NCBI GenBank assembly: GCA_008921705.1
Contig: VFFE01008908.1
Coordinates: 1,975,657 to 2,039,656, forward strand
Length of the DNA stretch: 64,000 nucleotides
DNA from: Burhinus oedicnemus
Lineage: Eukaryota; Chordata; Aves; Charadriiformes; Burhinidae
Direction of reading: 5' to 3'
The notes under the pieces: model-generated
What the model was told of the DNA's origin: nothing
Database searches by the model: none
What the model saw: only the letters and a program-made list of their open reading frames with translations
Shown: positions 36,426-50,296 of the stretch, in pieces
How the letters are laid out: every line of letters starts with the position of its first letter
How positions within the stretch are numbered: the stretch's first letter is position 1
Made by a program: the position numbers and the translations under genes

Positions 36426-39400
36426 AGCCAGGTTGTGACCTGCCCAAAGGAGAAGCAGTATCTCCTCTTGGTGGCTTCACACCCATGCAACTCACTACCA
36501 CATTTGGTTTTTCAACCCCGTGATGTGCTATTACCCTCCAGTCTCCTTGGACATGTCCTCTTTCATTGTCTCTCCCATGAACCCACTTGTGGGGTGCCTT
36601 GCGTTCTTCATCATGGTTCATCTCAGGATTTCTTCATCTTCTGCGTGTGAAGTGCTGCATTTCTTTTCCATTGCCATGTGTGCTTAGAGCAATGCTTTCC
36701 ATGAGCCCTAAGAATTCTTTTTTTCTGATTGCCATGAAACACACTTATTCTACTTACTCTCTTCATAGAGATAAATTAATCTGCTCTCAAAAGGACATGG
36801 TTTGAATTCCCCAAGCAGTGAGCACGCCTGTAGCCCTCCCCATGCAATAACAAACCTTGGGAGCACCTTCTGCATTCATGTTTTTCAAATAATTGCTTTT
36901 TGGAGCACGAGGTGTTGGTGCGAAGCCAATGTACGTTTTGCCCCGTGAGAGGTGCAGCGCAAGCAGTGAATGGTGAGCTCCTTGGCACGGCGCCCGGGCT
37001 TGCAAGGACCACTCGGAAGAGCGAAATGGTATTTCTGTTCTTGGCCTAATTGTAGTGTTAACTTTTCTATTTTCAGTGCAGCCAGGCGGCCACCCACATG
37101 GAGTTTTGGTATGGGACTTTTTTTTATTTTTCATTTTTCAGAGGCCATCAGGCAGTTTTAAGACGGCATCCACTTTGGGTTATGCCTGAGTGGGACGAGT
37201 TTGAAGCAAGAAGGAAGGATCTGGCTGCCTTTCAGCATCTTCCTGCAGGATTTGTTGTTGGATGCAGCCTTCGTTCAGATGAAGGGGTTCCCTGTTCCTG
37301 AAGCTGGGACTGGAGCCTTTGCTGGCATATGCACACCTTCTGGTGGGCAAAAACTAGGATAGTTATAACAAAAAAAAAAAAAAATATCTGATCTCAAATG
37401 CCAAGTGGAGCAGTATGATTCCAGTAATAATAGTTAAAAGAAGATGAAATGAGCTTATCCAAATACCTTCTGAATCCAGCAGTTTTGCAAGAGGTTGGGT
37501 CCTTAATTGCTTCCTGTAGCAGAAGAACAGGGAAATGTTCCCTTTCCCATCTCTCTAACCCTCTACAACATGGAAAAGATAAATCTATAGAAGAGAAGGT
37601 TTGTTCCTTGATTCAGCCTTAACATCTGCCTTCTTTTTGAATTAGCTGTGATGCTTTTAGCTGAGAAATTGCACAAATCTGAGGGAATTCATTGAATAAT
37701 AAATCAAGGCATCCGTCCAGCAAAGTATATCATAGCCCTTCGAAGTAGATGAAAAAACACCTTCCTGATCTGAAGGTGACGCGTGCTCAGCTTTGGTCCC
37801 TGACTGATGCTAATGCAGGGTTTGAGCTTCCTCAAGTGCCACAACCAGGAGTGGGGAGAGCAGGAGCAAGTGTGGGCTCGTTAACTGGCTGCTTTGTCTT
37901 TGCTTTGCCCACAGCCCAATTTGCCCAGGACTCCTGAAAGGTTGAGAGACCTGAAGAGCAAAAAAGCTGCAGCCACTGGAAATGGGGGCTGACTTTTAAT
38001 CCTGGGAAGTCCTGAGGTATTGGACTTCAGGAAGAGCAAACTCATGTGAAGAACTTCCTAAAATTGTATTGGCTCTAACTCTTCCTTGTTCTTAGTCTTC
38101 CTGCAGTTTGAGTTGCACTAATAAAGAAGTCTGGCTTTGTAAGTGGAAGGAGTTGAAAAATAGCACCAATAAAAACTGTAAAGCTCAAACATTTTTTTTT
38201 TTTTAAAAGTGCTTCTGTAAAAGATGTGGCATTTATGCTGAGGCAGAGTGTAATAAAGATTTTTATTAGTATTCTTCACAACTCGATCATAAGCTGTACA
38301 GCTGTCCCGGGCTCTCCTGATAAAGCCTTTCTGCCTGTATACATCACCATAGCTGTATTGCCTCATGCATACATAGATGTGTACATGTTTGTGGATGTAT
38401 GGCTGTATATGCATCTGTAAATTCACATAATGAAACAGTCATGTACATATGCAAGTTATTTAAGCAAGGATATATTCTTATTTGTGCCATTCTGATGTAT
38501 ATAAGGACTGTGAAGACTGGCATGCGATAGCAAAGGTAATGACTGGAAAGCAGTAATAGATAGAACCTGCTGCTTTGCGGTGCTCTGTGGGCAGAGACTT
38601 GAGCACCAGCTTCACCTGCTTTGAAATCTTTGCAGGTATCCTGTTGCTGTCCCATCAGTAAAGACCAATACAGGAGTTATGCCAAAAAAGTGTGAATGCT
38701 TGTTCTGACAGATAGCTCTGCTCTTAACACTAGGGCAGCAATATTAATTTCTATAGCATGTTATAAAATAAAAGAGCATCTTCTGGAGGGATGTCATATT
38801 CTAGGTCATACTTACTGTAATTACAGTGGTTGCTTACATGTAGAATCAATGTGAGGACAGTGTCTACCATGACAAGGAGTATTTGACCTGCTGGCAGGAG
38901 GTATGCTGTGGACCACTATTTGGAAACTCCTGCATCAGGCCGTTGCCGCTGCGATCTGCTTCTTCAGCTGCTTACCTAGCCAAAGGTGGTAATACGGCTG
39001 TCTGCCATCAAATGCTCTGCTCGGTGATAAGGGGAGGGTAGAGGAAGCTACGGCTGCTGTTTTCAGGCTGTGTGCAGAGATGGAAGTTTATGGAGGAGAA
39101 TAGTTCTGGTTAGGACCTAAAATATGGAGTAAATTAACTTAAAAGTCTCTTCTGGCTTTCCATTGTCAAGTGAAAGGTAGTTTCATGGTAGATTTATTTG
39201 CCTTGTTTTGCAGCAAATGTATTATATATAGCTTGGCTTTTATTTCTCTTGATCTAGGTGGAAATGGTTTCTTTAAAATGCAGCCTTTCCATCTTGAAGG
39301 TCAATTAAAACAGGTTGGAGGTCAGATAGAATAAAGGGACAGAACATTTGCTTCTTGGTGTATCTATTTCTGTAATGTTATCAGTGCATGTGGTTTTATT

Positions 39401-42400
39401 TCTAGCGTTTTGTTCCAGGGTTTCCTCTAAGACTGAACAAATTGAGTCAGTTGGATGCAGTACAGCTTCCAATTTGGGGTTAGAAATCCATTAAATTGCT
39501 TGGTGCTTTATTGGCAATACAAAAGTGCTTGGAATGAAAGTCCATTATCATTGGACATTGATTACGTGAGAGAGGGTGGATGCCTGTGTAAACCACACAC
39601 CTCCAGCCAGGATGGCCAGCTTAGGTTTTTTTAGCTTAAAATGTGCATGTTTTGCCCTTTAAACACTGTTCTTTATTACAAAGAAAAACTATTTTTAAAC
39701 TGAAAATGGAGAGCCATGTGGTTTTTTCACACCTCCAGGGGATTAGAGCTGGCCCTGCAATGTACAATGCTGCCAGCTGCTGACTGCCCCGTAGGTAACT
39801 AGTCCTTTAGCTGATCCTTTGAGGTTATATACATCATTCCTTTCCAAGCACGAGATCTTTGCATTCAGTCAGCCTCTTCATTTCACTCCATGGCATTGAA
39901 AACTGCAGGGAATGTCCTTGTTTGGGTGGACTTTAGACTGAGTAACTTTATGGTGGGCATAGCAAGGAGTCCAATGTTGTAATTCCGCTCAGACCGCTCC
40001 TAGGATGAGAAAGGGACTTATTTCCATTTGTAGAAGGCTGCAGAGTTGTCCAGGTGTTCTGCGAGACCGGGGTTATTGCCGCCAGGTGGGAAGAGAGGAG
40101 CAGAGCCAGGAGGGATGACCACCGCCTGTGTCCTGGCAGGGACAGCCGAGTTGGCTGCTTTGGCTGTGGTCAGTGAGCTTGTTAAACTTTGGAGGATATC
40201 TGAGAGCGAGCTTCAAGTCAACAGATTGGCTGGGATTTTTCTTAGATGACAGCACAGCAGATGCGCTGGGTGGCTGATGAGGAGCAGCCACTGGTGAAAC
40301 GGTGGTGTAGTGTGGCCAGCCTGGGACAACAGTGGTTCTTTCTGGGAAATGCTCCTCTGCTTTTGCACCGTTCCACTGTATGAGGGTGGGAGGAGATGCA
40401 GCCCCTCTCTGCAGTGTTAAAAAGCAGTGTCAAGTGCGGGAGAGGCAAGAGCAAGCTGATGAGCCCCCATGGCCGAGCTGCAGGAAAAAAAGATCTGTAT
40501 GCTGTTTTTCTAGGACTTTCTTTCCCCCCTAACTTTTTGCCTGACTAGTTTTAACCAGCGCACAAACATTGCTTTGTGCCGCTTCCAAGCGAGCGTGGTT
40601 TTTTGGGGGGAGACCGGTCCTTCCTGATTAACTATTAATAAGAAGAACCAGGAGAGAATGAAGCGCTGAGCAAACACTGCGGGAGCGGGTTACTTGCCCT
40701 CTCCCCACAATTAATGATTGACCAGGCTCCGGTCCGATGCTGCTGGGCAATGCCATGTCCTGCGCTGCGGCTGGTCTGGGCACAGCCGAGCCCTGCTTGC
40801 CACGGGCTCTGCGGAGGGGCGATGCTGGATGTGTGCCGGAACTTCAGCATCGGGGCTTGGTGCTCTCCCTTCCCGGCGTGCGGCATATGCAGACGTGGTG
40901 CTGTTGATCAGTGCCACCGTGAGAGCCGTGCCCGGTGATGTATTTACTGAATTCGTGTTTCTGATAAATAAACTGCGATGTTGGAGTGGTGGAAAAATGT
41001 CAGCTCGGCTAGTTAAACACTCCGAGCTTACCAGAAATGCTTGCGGACATGACTGAAACCACTTGCATCCCCAGTGAGAGCAGAGCATGTTACAATTCTG
41101 TGTTTTAGGAGAAAGTGTATCTTAAAATATGGGTTATTGAATGATTGTTGACCTCGGATGTTTTCTTAAACCGTGGAACCTTCTGAACAGTGTTCGGGGA
41201 GTTTCTGAATTTTCTCGCTTTTCCATCTGCACTCAACGTGTAACCCACAGCTGGATTTTGCAAAGTCATGTGGTGGGAGGGTTCGGTTGCCAGCAGTTGA
41301 GCGTATTGCTGTGGGTCTTTCCAATTATCTGAAAAAGCCAGACGTTTAACGTGGTTTATCTGCTGCGAGTACTTGTGAAAAATTGCACAACTTTCAGATG
41401 AAAATATTTGCTTTGCAGAAGTAGCAGTTTTTGAAACTGTAAATGGCACTTAATGCTGATTTATCAATGCAGCTCTTGTTCCCAGTTAATGGAGGCTTAG
41501 CAGTTGTTCTAAGGTAGATGCATATAGTAAATTATATAGTTGTTAATCCTCAATAAATTGGTTTAGTATGTTGAATACACAGTGGGGAACCCTAATTGAA
41601 AATGTTAGTAAAGAAGTCATGCCCTTTATTGATTTACCGAAGAAACACAGTGGTGATGGAAGCAGGAGCAATTTGTTTCATGAGTATTTTTGTTTATGAG
41701 TTAGGCCTCCAGCCCTCGCTTCAGTGGGTTACGACACGGTGTGCTCTGCCTTGTGGAGGCAAAATAGCTGAGGAAGAAATTAGAATTAAATCAAATTAGA
41801 AAAAGGTGAGTTTGCTCTTATGCACTTGCAGGGTTTTGGTTTTAGGCTATGTCTTTCTCATGACTGTAGGTAGCACTTTAATGAAAACAATAAAGCCAGA
41901 ACAAACCCTGTGGGTGTCTGGGCAGATGAAGGGTGGAGTTTTATTTGCGGGTTAAAAAAAAACTTCCACATCCTGCTTTTCCTTCCAACTCCTTACCTGT
42001 CACAAGTGGCAAACCAGGATTGCTTTATGTTAAGTTTAATACAGTTATTTCTATTTAGATGCTCGTGTCCCCTTTGAAATGTGTTTTTGCTTTGAGGCAA
42101 TCCTTGCAGCTGAAGGCTCAGTGTATTTCGGAGAGGATCAGTCTCCTTCAGGCAGTGCAGCTTAATAGAAGCAGCAAATAAAGTGAAAAATTGCTGCAAT
42201 TAAATACTGCCTGCTCTAACCCTTGCAGCATCCCCTGTTCCCTGTGTACAATACTGCTTTTGACTGGGCTGTCTCAGGAGCAGAGGCACATGAAATCCTA
42301 ATGGGAGGGTTTGTAGCGCAGTAACCACGGCCTGTGTGGCTTCTGCTAGTATTTTTTTCAGAAGCAGAGAAAGCGGTGTTGAATGCTTTGTCCTGCCATC

Positions 42401-42784
42401 TTCGGTTGGTTCAGGTCCCCGCTGGCTGCTGGGGAAGGCTCTGTGTGTGCCCAGCCACTGGGGCCGGTGGGTCACTGCAGAGACAAGGGCTCACAGTCCT
42501 CCCTCTGCCATCAAGGCCGTTGGACGACTTTCCAATTACTTCACTTCTTGAAATCTCATTTTACTTTTTTGGAGTGTGGAGCAGTTGAAATACCGAAAAA
42601 ACTCTTGTTGAGTGGACTGTGATCAAGCCCTGGTGAAATGCATATCCTCGCACCTCTTCTGATGCTGCAGAGGCATAGCAAGAGGTCCATAAGCACCTGA
42701 GTTACCCAACTGCTTTGCACATATATTGTGGTGTATTTGTGTATGTGTCTGATTATGTAGATTAAGCTGAAGCTAATCTTTCTT

Positions 42785-42835
42785 TTTAAAAAACAAACAA
42801 ACAAAAAAACCTCAAACAAACAAACAAAAAACCCT
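42785..42835. repeat. (CAAA)n low-complexity tract
   Basis: Two adjacent CAAACAAACAAAC-type tracts separated by CCTC and A runs. Microsatellite-like low complexity. Confidence 0.85.
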
Positions 42836-43619
42836 AGCCTTAAAACATTTGGGATGTTTGGAGGCGATGGTCTTCCAAGCAAAATAAATAATAATAAAAA
42901 AAAAAGGCAGAAAAGAGCTCCACTTTTGTTTTGCTAAGGTTATTAAAATAGGAGGAAGTGGGATCCTAGGTTTTGTCAAAACACATTTGTGCAAACCGAA
43001 CAGGGCCTAAAATAACCTGACGCTGCCCTTTTTAAAGAGACAAATAAGTCTGTCAGAGTTCCTTGCTGTAGGAGATGGAGAAGCCCGAGCTGCGGCACTG
43101 TTACCCAACGCTCCTGCAAAGGACTTCTCTGCCCTTCTTCAGCCACCAGTGATAAAGATACTTGTTTGCCGCCTTGTGCGAGCAGACCAGCTCTGGTGGT
43201 CACTTCCCAGGCTCGTACACGCAGGTGTCTTTACGTGCCAGATGTGCGGTCTCTGCGCCCTTGTGAGCGGAAACAGTTGTGAGCACAGGGTGGCAGAGCA
43301 GGAGGAAGGACCAGGGCTGCAAATGTGTCCCTGAGAGCTGCTTGAAGATAATTCCCCGACTCCTTGAACCATATCAACCACATGCTAAATTAAATTGTAG
43401 TCCGGCACAATGCTTCTCAGTAATGTGGTTTTAATTAGTATTTTTTGCGTTAATGACTGCGTGCATCTGCTGGAATTGGTGTGGTATTGATTCTTTGGTG
43501 ATCATGCTACAGGAATTTCCTTTAGACAGTGTTGCTGGTCGTGACTGAGAGTGATTCATGGTGCAGTTTTCTTGGTGTCTGGATGACCTCTCAAAGTTTG
43601 TCTTCACTGTCAAATTAGC

Positions 43620-43790
43620 TCATATTATGGCTTGAGGGTTGCCCTTAAGTTGACTCCCTTCTGCACATAAAGCCCCTTATATGAGCAGGCTATTAACCCG
43701 CTAATATGATGCTGCTGCTGCTAATTTGAGCTAGGGCATAAGTAAAGCCTGAGCGAGCACATTGGCTTAGCTGCTAACAGGACCTCTCAG
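43620..43790. promoter_or_regulatory. Candidate conserved non-coding block in intron 1
   Basis: Contains CCCCTTATATGAGCAGG (CArG-like), GCTATTAACCCGCTAATATGATG, a (GCT)n-like stretch and GCTAATTTGAGC in a compact AT-rich block. No repeat family recognised. Regulatory role is inference only. Confidence 0.22.
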
Positions 43791-44924
43791 TGATGGGGCA
43801 CAGCTTCACCCACGTGGGTGCTGCTTGTCCTTCCTGTGTCCTGCAGAGTCCCCTTCTCCTCAAAGCACTTACTCGCAGCAGCAAGCCGGGATGTTCACTT
43901 CTCTGGTGCCCTGTGTTTTGTTGCTCCTGCCTCGTTTTAGGAGGTAACTCCTGTTGATGCTTGGTGTGGGACGCTTCTGTGCCCCAGCAGCGTCCCTTCT
44001 CTTGTATGCTTGGGTGCCTTGCACAACCAGGCAGAGCTCCCTGGGGTACACCGCAAAAAAAATCATGAGGGCTGCTTAATGCAGCCATGGGCACCCCAGA
44101 ACTGTGAGCGTTCCGGAGGCTGCACAGCCTGCTCAGTCCCAGTATTGCCCAGCAGTGTGAGAGCTCACGCTTGAAGCTGGCTGAACCGCAAGACATAGCA
44201 TGGGCGCAGAGCCCTTCAGTGCATCCTTCAGCAAAGAGGTATTTCTGTTCTTTGTCCTTCCTGACCGTAGGCCTTGTTAGGCTGAGTTCGGAAGCAGTGG
44301 AATAGAGGTGAGGGTGATGAGGGAGCTGGGGGGTATAAGAATCTGTGGTTTTCTATCAGTTTAGCAGGCGGATTCAAAGGAAACCCAGGAATGGCTGTGG
44401 TGGGTTGGGTGAATGATTTCCTCAAGTCCAGGCTTTGGCTTCTGGCAGTGCATCAGCTACTTCACAGGAATCTGCAAGAAATCCTCCAGAAGATAATTAA
44501 GGACTCTATGTCTAGTATGTGAAAGCTCCTTCTGACTCTCATCACTGGTGGCTTATGCAACTCCGTTTAGTGGCCGTTCGTTTTAGGGGGAACTGAAAAA
44601 ATCCCATTTAAGGGAAGGTGTTGCCACGCGGTGCAGCTGTGGGTAGCTGGCACTAGCTGCACTAGCTGTTTGGCTGCTCTTGTCTCCTGGGAGTAGATTT
44701 TGGACTCGTCCAGTGCACAAGAAGAAATAAATGGACTAAAGCTGCTTCTTTCTGTCCTTACAGTCCATACAACCACCTAAATCCTTGCAGTCTCTTTGAT
44801 TGCTTTGTGCTTCAGCATTAAGCCTTGCATGTCGCTGCTTACGAGGACTCTGCCATCTCTCTGGGAGCTCACAAGCTTGTTTAAAAGATAAATTTGAGTG
44901 TGCTTTCCTCTCTGCACAGCTGTG

Positions 44925-45810
44925 TACTTTTACCATGGGCAATGTATTCCCCCTCCTGTTCCCCTGGCCCCCATCCCCAAGCTAATTCGGCTGCAGCCAT
45001 GCTTTTCATACCCAATCAAGTGTGCATGGGGCCTCCATTCCGGCGCTGTAAAGCCATCTACAAACATGTGGGAAGACATGGTGCCTATTCACTAAGCTGC
45101 GGACTAGGCAGCTATCTTTCGACAGATTAGCCAGAGGAATTTCTATTGCAGGGCTCGATTGTTCTGGGCCCTCAACTCTCTTTTGTGCAGGAGCAATGAA
45201 AAGTTGTGTTATGACAATAGTTGACAAAGTGTTTAATGAAAGCCACAGTTGGTAGTGGCAGAACTTCGAGCCATCCTCCTTTTCTCCAATGCCTGTCATC
45301 AAAAGGTGCAAAAATGCTTTTGACATAATCTTCAATGCTGACAGATAAATGGTTTTGACGTAAGGGTCGGAAACCTTCACCTTGCTGAACAGAATTCAGC
45401 CACCATCATGGTGAGCAGACACCAGGAGCCACATGTGTTTCTATTCCTTTGTCTGGCGAGCCAGCCAGGCACCTCCCTCTTCAAAAGAGACGTGGCTTTT
45501 CTCCGCACTGGCCAAGTTTCCGAAGCAGAGCCAAAACTTCTGCATGAACTCCCGGTCTAGCCTGCACCTTGCCCAAGGAGGCAGGATTGGCATCTCATGG
45601 TTCAAAGATCTGACTGATCTCTCCTCGCTGGCAAGCAGGACTCTGACAGCATTATTACTTTCGGGAGGTGGTTTCAAGGCAGGCTACATACCTGCTCATT
45701 TAACAAGGCTTTCCTTTCAGACTCTGCAGTGTTCAGTGATCCACAGTGCCATTTTCACAATGCTGAAGGCAAAAGCCACTTTCTTATTTAGAGGCTGGAA
45801 TGGATGAATA
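44925..45810. promoter_or_regulatory. Long low-CpG block, candidate conserved intronic element
   Basis: About 0.9 kb whose texture differs from the rest of intron 1. It is not T/G-skewed, is rich in C and A on the + strand, nearly free of homopolymers and has no transposon signature. It contains motifs such as CCCAAGCTAATTCGGCTGCAG, TGACAATAGTTGACAAAG and GTTTAATGAAAGCC. Open frames of 124 codons occur on both strands (45006-45380 minus, 45433-45807 plus), but neither shows a known domain or convincing splice context. It could be an enhancer cluster or an unrecognised old sequence. Confidence 0.28.
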
Positions 45811-46944
45811 GACAGAACAGGGCCCTTCCCAGATTGATTTAACGAGCTCTCCGTTCCCAATCATGGGCATCTTACTGGTAGCAGGGGAAAAACCCTACAT
45901 TGTTGGATTAGCCAATACAAGGAAGACTTGAAGAAGTATGCGGTGGATAAGTAATGTGCAGAGCACTTCTCATGCCATTAAGTCAAAATATAGTTTTTAA
46001 AAAAACTCAGACTGGATTCTACTCAACAGGGGAAAAAATAATCTGAACGTTAGAGGCCACTCAAGTTGTTGGCTCTGCTCTGTCTTCTCTGCCATCTGTA
46101 GAAGCTTCTGACCTTTGTAGGATGCTTCCCTGAAGTTACAGCCCAGGCTCTTGTCCAGGATTTATGTTGGTTGTCTGTTGAATTCTGTTTTCTTTCCACA
46201 GTTGCCTTGGAGGGATCAAAATATCCTCCCACGAGTAATTCAACAGAAACATGTACCCGTGCAGAGAAGCAGGCAGGACGCTGGGCAGCCTGCTTTCGGC
46301 ATGGGTATGCCCACACTTGGTCTCGGCTAATCCGGAATGTAGATGCAGGTGCCAGGAAATGGGCTGACTGCACACCAAGGACACGGTCTCTTTGGACTGG
46401 CATCAGACACTGTAGATGATGCTTTATAAGCTGCCGCTTTGAAGAGATGCCCAGCACCTGAGATAGCTCAGATGGTTTAGGGGAACGCTGATTTGGTAAA
46501 GGATGGGCGTTTGAGGGCTCTTGTTCTTTGAAGAAGACACTTTAAAATACTGATGGCAGAAATATTTGCTCAGTGAGCCATTGTACTACTTCATGGCATC
46601 AAACCAAGGGCCTCCTCAAGAAAGAACATGTTCTGTGCTATGGGAGAGCAGAAATGTGGCGGTTTTCAGCGATGGGACAGCTGTGCTCCCAAGCTTGGCA
46701 TTTCCAACCAGCCTGCATTGCTGGTCTGCTTGGCCTGGAGAGGCAAAGCTGATGGGGAGGGTACAGCGCTTCCTGCGCTGCTGTATGTTTGGGACCCACG
46801 TTTTGTGATGGGGGAGTATCATATGCACCCATGACCTCAAGTTTTGAGTTCCCTTCTTTATTTGCATTACTGGAGTCCAACCAAGATTGAAGCCTCATTT
46901 CATCAGCATTGGGCAAACCGAGACAATACCTACCTCAATTTTAT

Positions 46945-47106
46945 TTACAGTCTAAATAGGCAAGACAGACAAAGGGTGGCTGTGGAAACAAAAGCTCTGG
47001 AGAGGTGATGTGACATGACCCGGTCACCCAGCAGGAGATTAGGAGAGCCAGGAATAGAGAGAAGTTTCCTGACTCCTGGTCCCAGTGATCTATCTATTGG
47101 AGCACG
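46945..47106 (-). repeat. Ancient MIR-like SINE, reverse orientation
   Basis: The + strand reads ACAGTCTAAATAGGCAAGAC, then AGAGGTGATGTGACATGACC, then GGTCACCCAGCAGGAG (47022-47037), then GAGAGCCAGGAATAGAG, then CTGACTCCTGGTCCCAGTG. This is the reverse complement order of a MIR-type SINE (core 'gtcacacagc', then 'gagccaggaatagaaccc', then 'ctgactcccagtcc' as usually written). It is the opposite strand of the copy at 9.0 kb. Indels and substitutions show great age. Confidence 0.72.
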
Positions 47107-49224
47107 TTAATTCTTTCTCCCATTTGCATGCTGTGACTAGCATGCCAAGTACTGTCTAGTGAGGGGATCCGAGTTCTGGGAAATGCATCCTTTGATTGCT
47201 AATGCTTCAGGCTAGAAATTCCTGGGCATTTTAATGTAAGTTAAAATACAGCTAGTCTCAGAAATTGAGTAAACTGTTTATTTTGGTGTATCTATTTAAT
47301 TTCAAGCCTCTTGTTTATTTTGCGCTGACCCTGTATTTCTAGCCTTCCTTTCCCCGCTGACTTTTGAACAGCGTATTGTGTGTTTGGTGAGGATAGCTGG
47401 CAGTTGGAGTGGGTAGCGTGGCGAGGACTGAAGACTTTGGCATACAGGGAAGGTGGAGTTCCCCTGCATTTCTGCAGCAACTGGTGGAAAGTCTTTCTGT
47501 CTTTCTGTTGCTGGAGTAGGCAAAATATGGTTGTGCTATCTGAAGAGCCAGCGACTTGTGCAGTGCCTTTGATGTTCAGACTTCTCTATGGCAGCAGCAA
47601 TAAGCGGACAGTCGCTTTGGGTTATGTTAAACCATGGCAGTGAAATCCTTTAATTTATGAAGCCTTTTTTTTCTCTCACTTCTGAACTTCTGAAATTCAC
47701 ATCAGCATCACTCAGTGCTTGAGCATTGGCTACAACAGGGATCTGTTTCCTTTGGCAGGCGTAGGGATGATCAGTTTGGTGGCTGTGGTTCTCAGTGCTT
47801 GGTTCATAAAATAGCCTCTTAGCCTATTGCAGAGGAATGTTTTGAGAATAAATACGTTACCTGAAGAAATGCAAAGACTTGCAGCAATAAAAGGCATAGA
47901 AATACATTAAAACAGATGGTTTCATGCACGGTCATGACCGCGGTTGTATTTCCCTCTCAGTTTGTCACTAGCATTTCTGTGTCAGCTTTATCTTTATTGT
48001 GTTGAGCCTATAGGACATTACCTGTTGTATTTTCTCTTTTTGCCTGTACATCAGGCAGGGACAAGCTCCAACCTGACTTTGCTGTGTGGTTTTTAAAAAA
48101 AAAAAAAGGTAGTAATGTAATCTGTGGGCAAATTGCACTTTAATTCGTAATTGTGCTATGAATATGGACTTGGCTTTCAAACGCACTCTGAGTTTAAACT
48201 GCAGTTTGACTTTTATTTAGATAAATGCCTTTGAGTTCATAGTGAAATGGATATCTGCTGTAGGCTGGTATTGATTTAAAGGTCTCTTGAGTGTTTTAAA
48301 AGACAGTAGGGGCTTACAGGACAGCATATTTTAAAACTAGATGCTTGGTTAGGTTTTACACTCCTATGGTCTAGATTCTGTTAAGAGCCAGCTTATGCTG
48401 TTGATTTGTAGAGCCTTGTTTCACAGCAGGTATTGGCAAAAAATTGATCGTTTCAGGCAAGATGCAAGGAACTATCTTCAGAGTTGGCTGCTTTGAAACG
48501 ATGGGGAGAACCGTTGAATAGTTCCCATGTGCAGCGAGATGCTTTGAGGACTTCCCATAAATGCATTGTAGGGAGGGCAAGTGATCAATAGTTGCTTTTT
48601 AGCTCGAAAGAGGTATTTATCGCTTCCTGCTAATCATGCAAAGTTGGTGAGCTTTGCAGTCGAATTTCAAGTCTTGGTGTCAGTAAGCATTGCTGTGGGC
48701 CTCGATTCCTCTTTGCATTGCCACACAGTGCAGTGGGCCAGCACGAGCAATTAAAACAGGAGGTCTCTGTCTGTGCTCTTCTGGCAGCTGCCCTTTTTTT
48801 GTGTCCCTCAGCTCTTGGGTCATGTAGCCTGGGTAAAAGTTCAGTAGGAGCCTAGGTGACTTCGGTCCTGTTTACCTATTTGGGCTCCAGACCTGCTTGG
48901 GTTCTGTGGGCACAGCTTTAAGACAAAGAAAATACACAAAACAGGGCAGATTGGCCAGTTTTCTAGTCAGACTGGCTTGGTGGTTTGAATAAGCAGCTGA
49001 ACGTTTGAGGGCTTATCTAAAATCAGGCCATGAATCTTTTGGGTCATGTTCAGAGGTGCAGTAAGAGGGTGTAACCTCTCTGCAGAGGAGACAAGAGGGT
49101 TGAATTTTACCAGGATAATATCCTAGAGCAGGGTGTGGAGCAGGGTAAAATTAAAGCAGGTCCCCTTCACAATTTCCTTACAACTTCTTGTGGTTGCTTT
49201 TCTTGCTACCGCCCATCAATTTGC

Positions 49225-49510
49225 CTCCTCCCTCTTTAGACTGCACACTCACAGGAACATGCCGACGCTGAATACATCATGTTAATTAGGCCATTTGTTA
49301 ATTTCCGCATCATTAGCCACTTGGTCTTAATTGATCTGTGCTCTCCAGGTGAGTCCCTGGCTGCAGGTTTGACCTGTTGTGTGTGGTGTGCTGGTCTTGG
49401 AGGGGAGACTTTACTGTCGCACTGTATGATGCTACAGCAGAGCATGGCAAAGTGCTTGCTTGTGGTTTTCAGACGCGGTACTTTATTTGCATTATTTTGC
49501 CCATTTGCTG
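49225..49510. promoter_or_regulatory. Candidate conserved block upstream of exon 2
   Basis: Contains CATCATGTTAATTAGGCC, TTTGTTAATTTCCGCATC, TTAGCCACTTGGTCTTAATTG and a clean C/T-rich continuation, about 0.8 kb before exon 2. No repeat signature. Open frames cover it on both strands (49279-49617 plus, 49236-49541 minus) but neither gives a recognisable peptide. Regulatory role is inference from motif texture. Confidence 0.28.
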
Positions 49511-50296
49511 TCCTCGCAGCGCATTCCTTCCAGAAGCACATTGAGCTCTGGCTGTATTTCCAAACAGAGATGTCCTGTGAGGCAGGTCTGCTCTCCCACC
49601 AGGCTGTTTTCGGATAATACAGTGTAATTTATTTGCCATCTGTCAGTGAAGTGCTGTAACATCATCTAGATTTGGACTGTCAGGTAGTTGGAAAGCATTG
49701 GTTGGGGTTGTTGAGGACCAAGGCATGTACTACTATGTGACTGGCTGAAAGCTGTAATTGCTGATTAAAAAAAAATTTAGTGATATGTTAACAGTATCTT
49801 GTTAGAAAATAGAGAATATATTTTATGTTTACACATAGTAAGTGTATGTACCTATGTGTGTATATTTTGTACATAACACACAGCCGTATATAAAAATACC
49901 CTGTGTGAATATAGCTATAAAATATTTAGCAGAAGGTTTGTTGATTGTTTCAGTTCAGACTTTAATTTGTCAGGAAATACCCTATTCATCTGTGATTAGT
50001 TTTGTGGTTGTGAATAACCAATAGAAGAATAATAAATGTAATTGTGTAATATAAAGACAAATTAAAACCACACTAGTTGAAAAGAGGAAGAAGCTTAGGG
50101 AGAGCTAGATAACATTTTGATCACAGAACTGAACTCACTCATGTATTCAGCAGAAAAGTGCTGCTCTGCCATGTTTAAGTGCTCATGTTAAAAACAAACC
50201 CACCCTCCCAGTGCAATCCAGAATAATTAAGATGACTGTGTTTTGCTGAGCACGGTAACTGCAGTATGCTGATACCACTGTCTTTTATTTTAACAG

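Larger units (their letters stand above)
32050..50296 (+). other. LRIG1: LRIG1 intron 1, distal part (inferred)
   Basis: No exon was recognised on either strand. The + strand stays T/G-leaning for most of the length. It contains A-rich low-complexity tracts, an old CR1 relic, an MIR-like relic and several candidate conserved blocks, all listed separately. A T run at 38191-38204 and A runs at 37370-37384 and 48098-48109 are simple homopolymers. The intron ends with a pyrimidine-rich tract and TAACAG at 50291-50296, the acceptor of exon 2. Confidence 0.6.

Noticed and set aside
45433..45807. 124-codon + strand frame in a possibly constrained block
   Set aside because: No known domain, and no paired splice sites or conserved start context could be justified; kept only as a candidate non-coding block.
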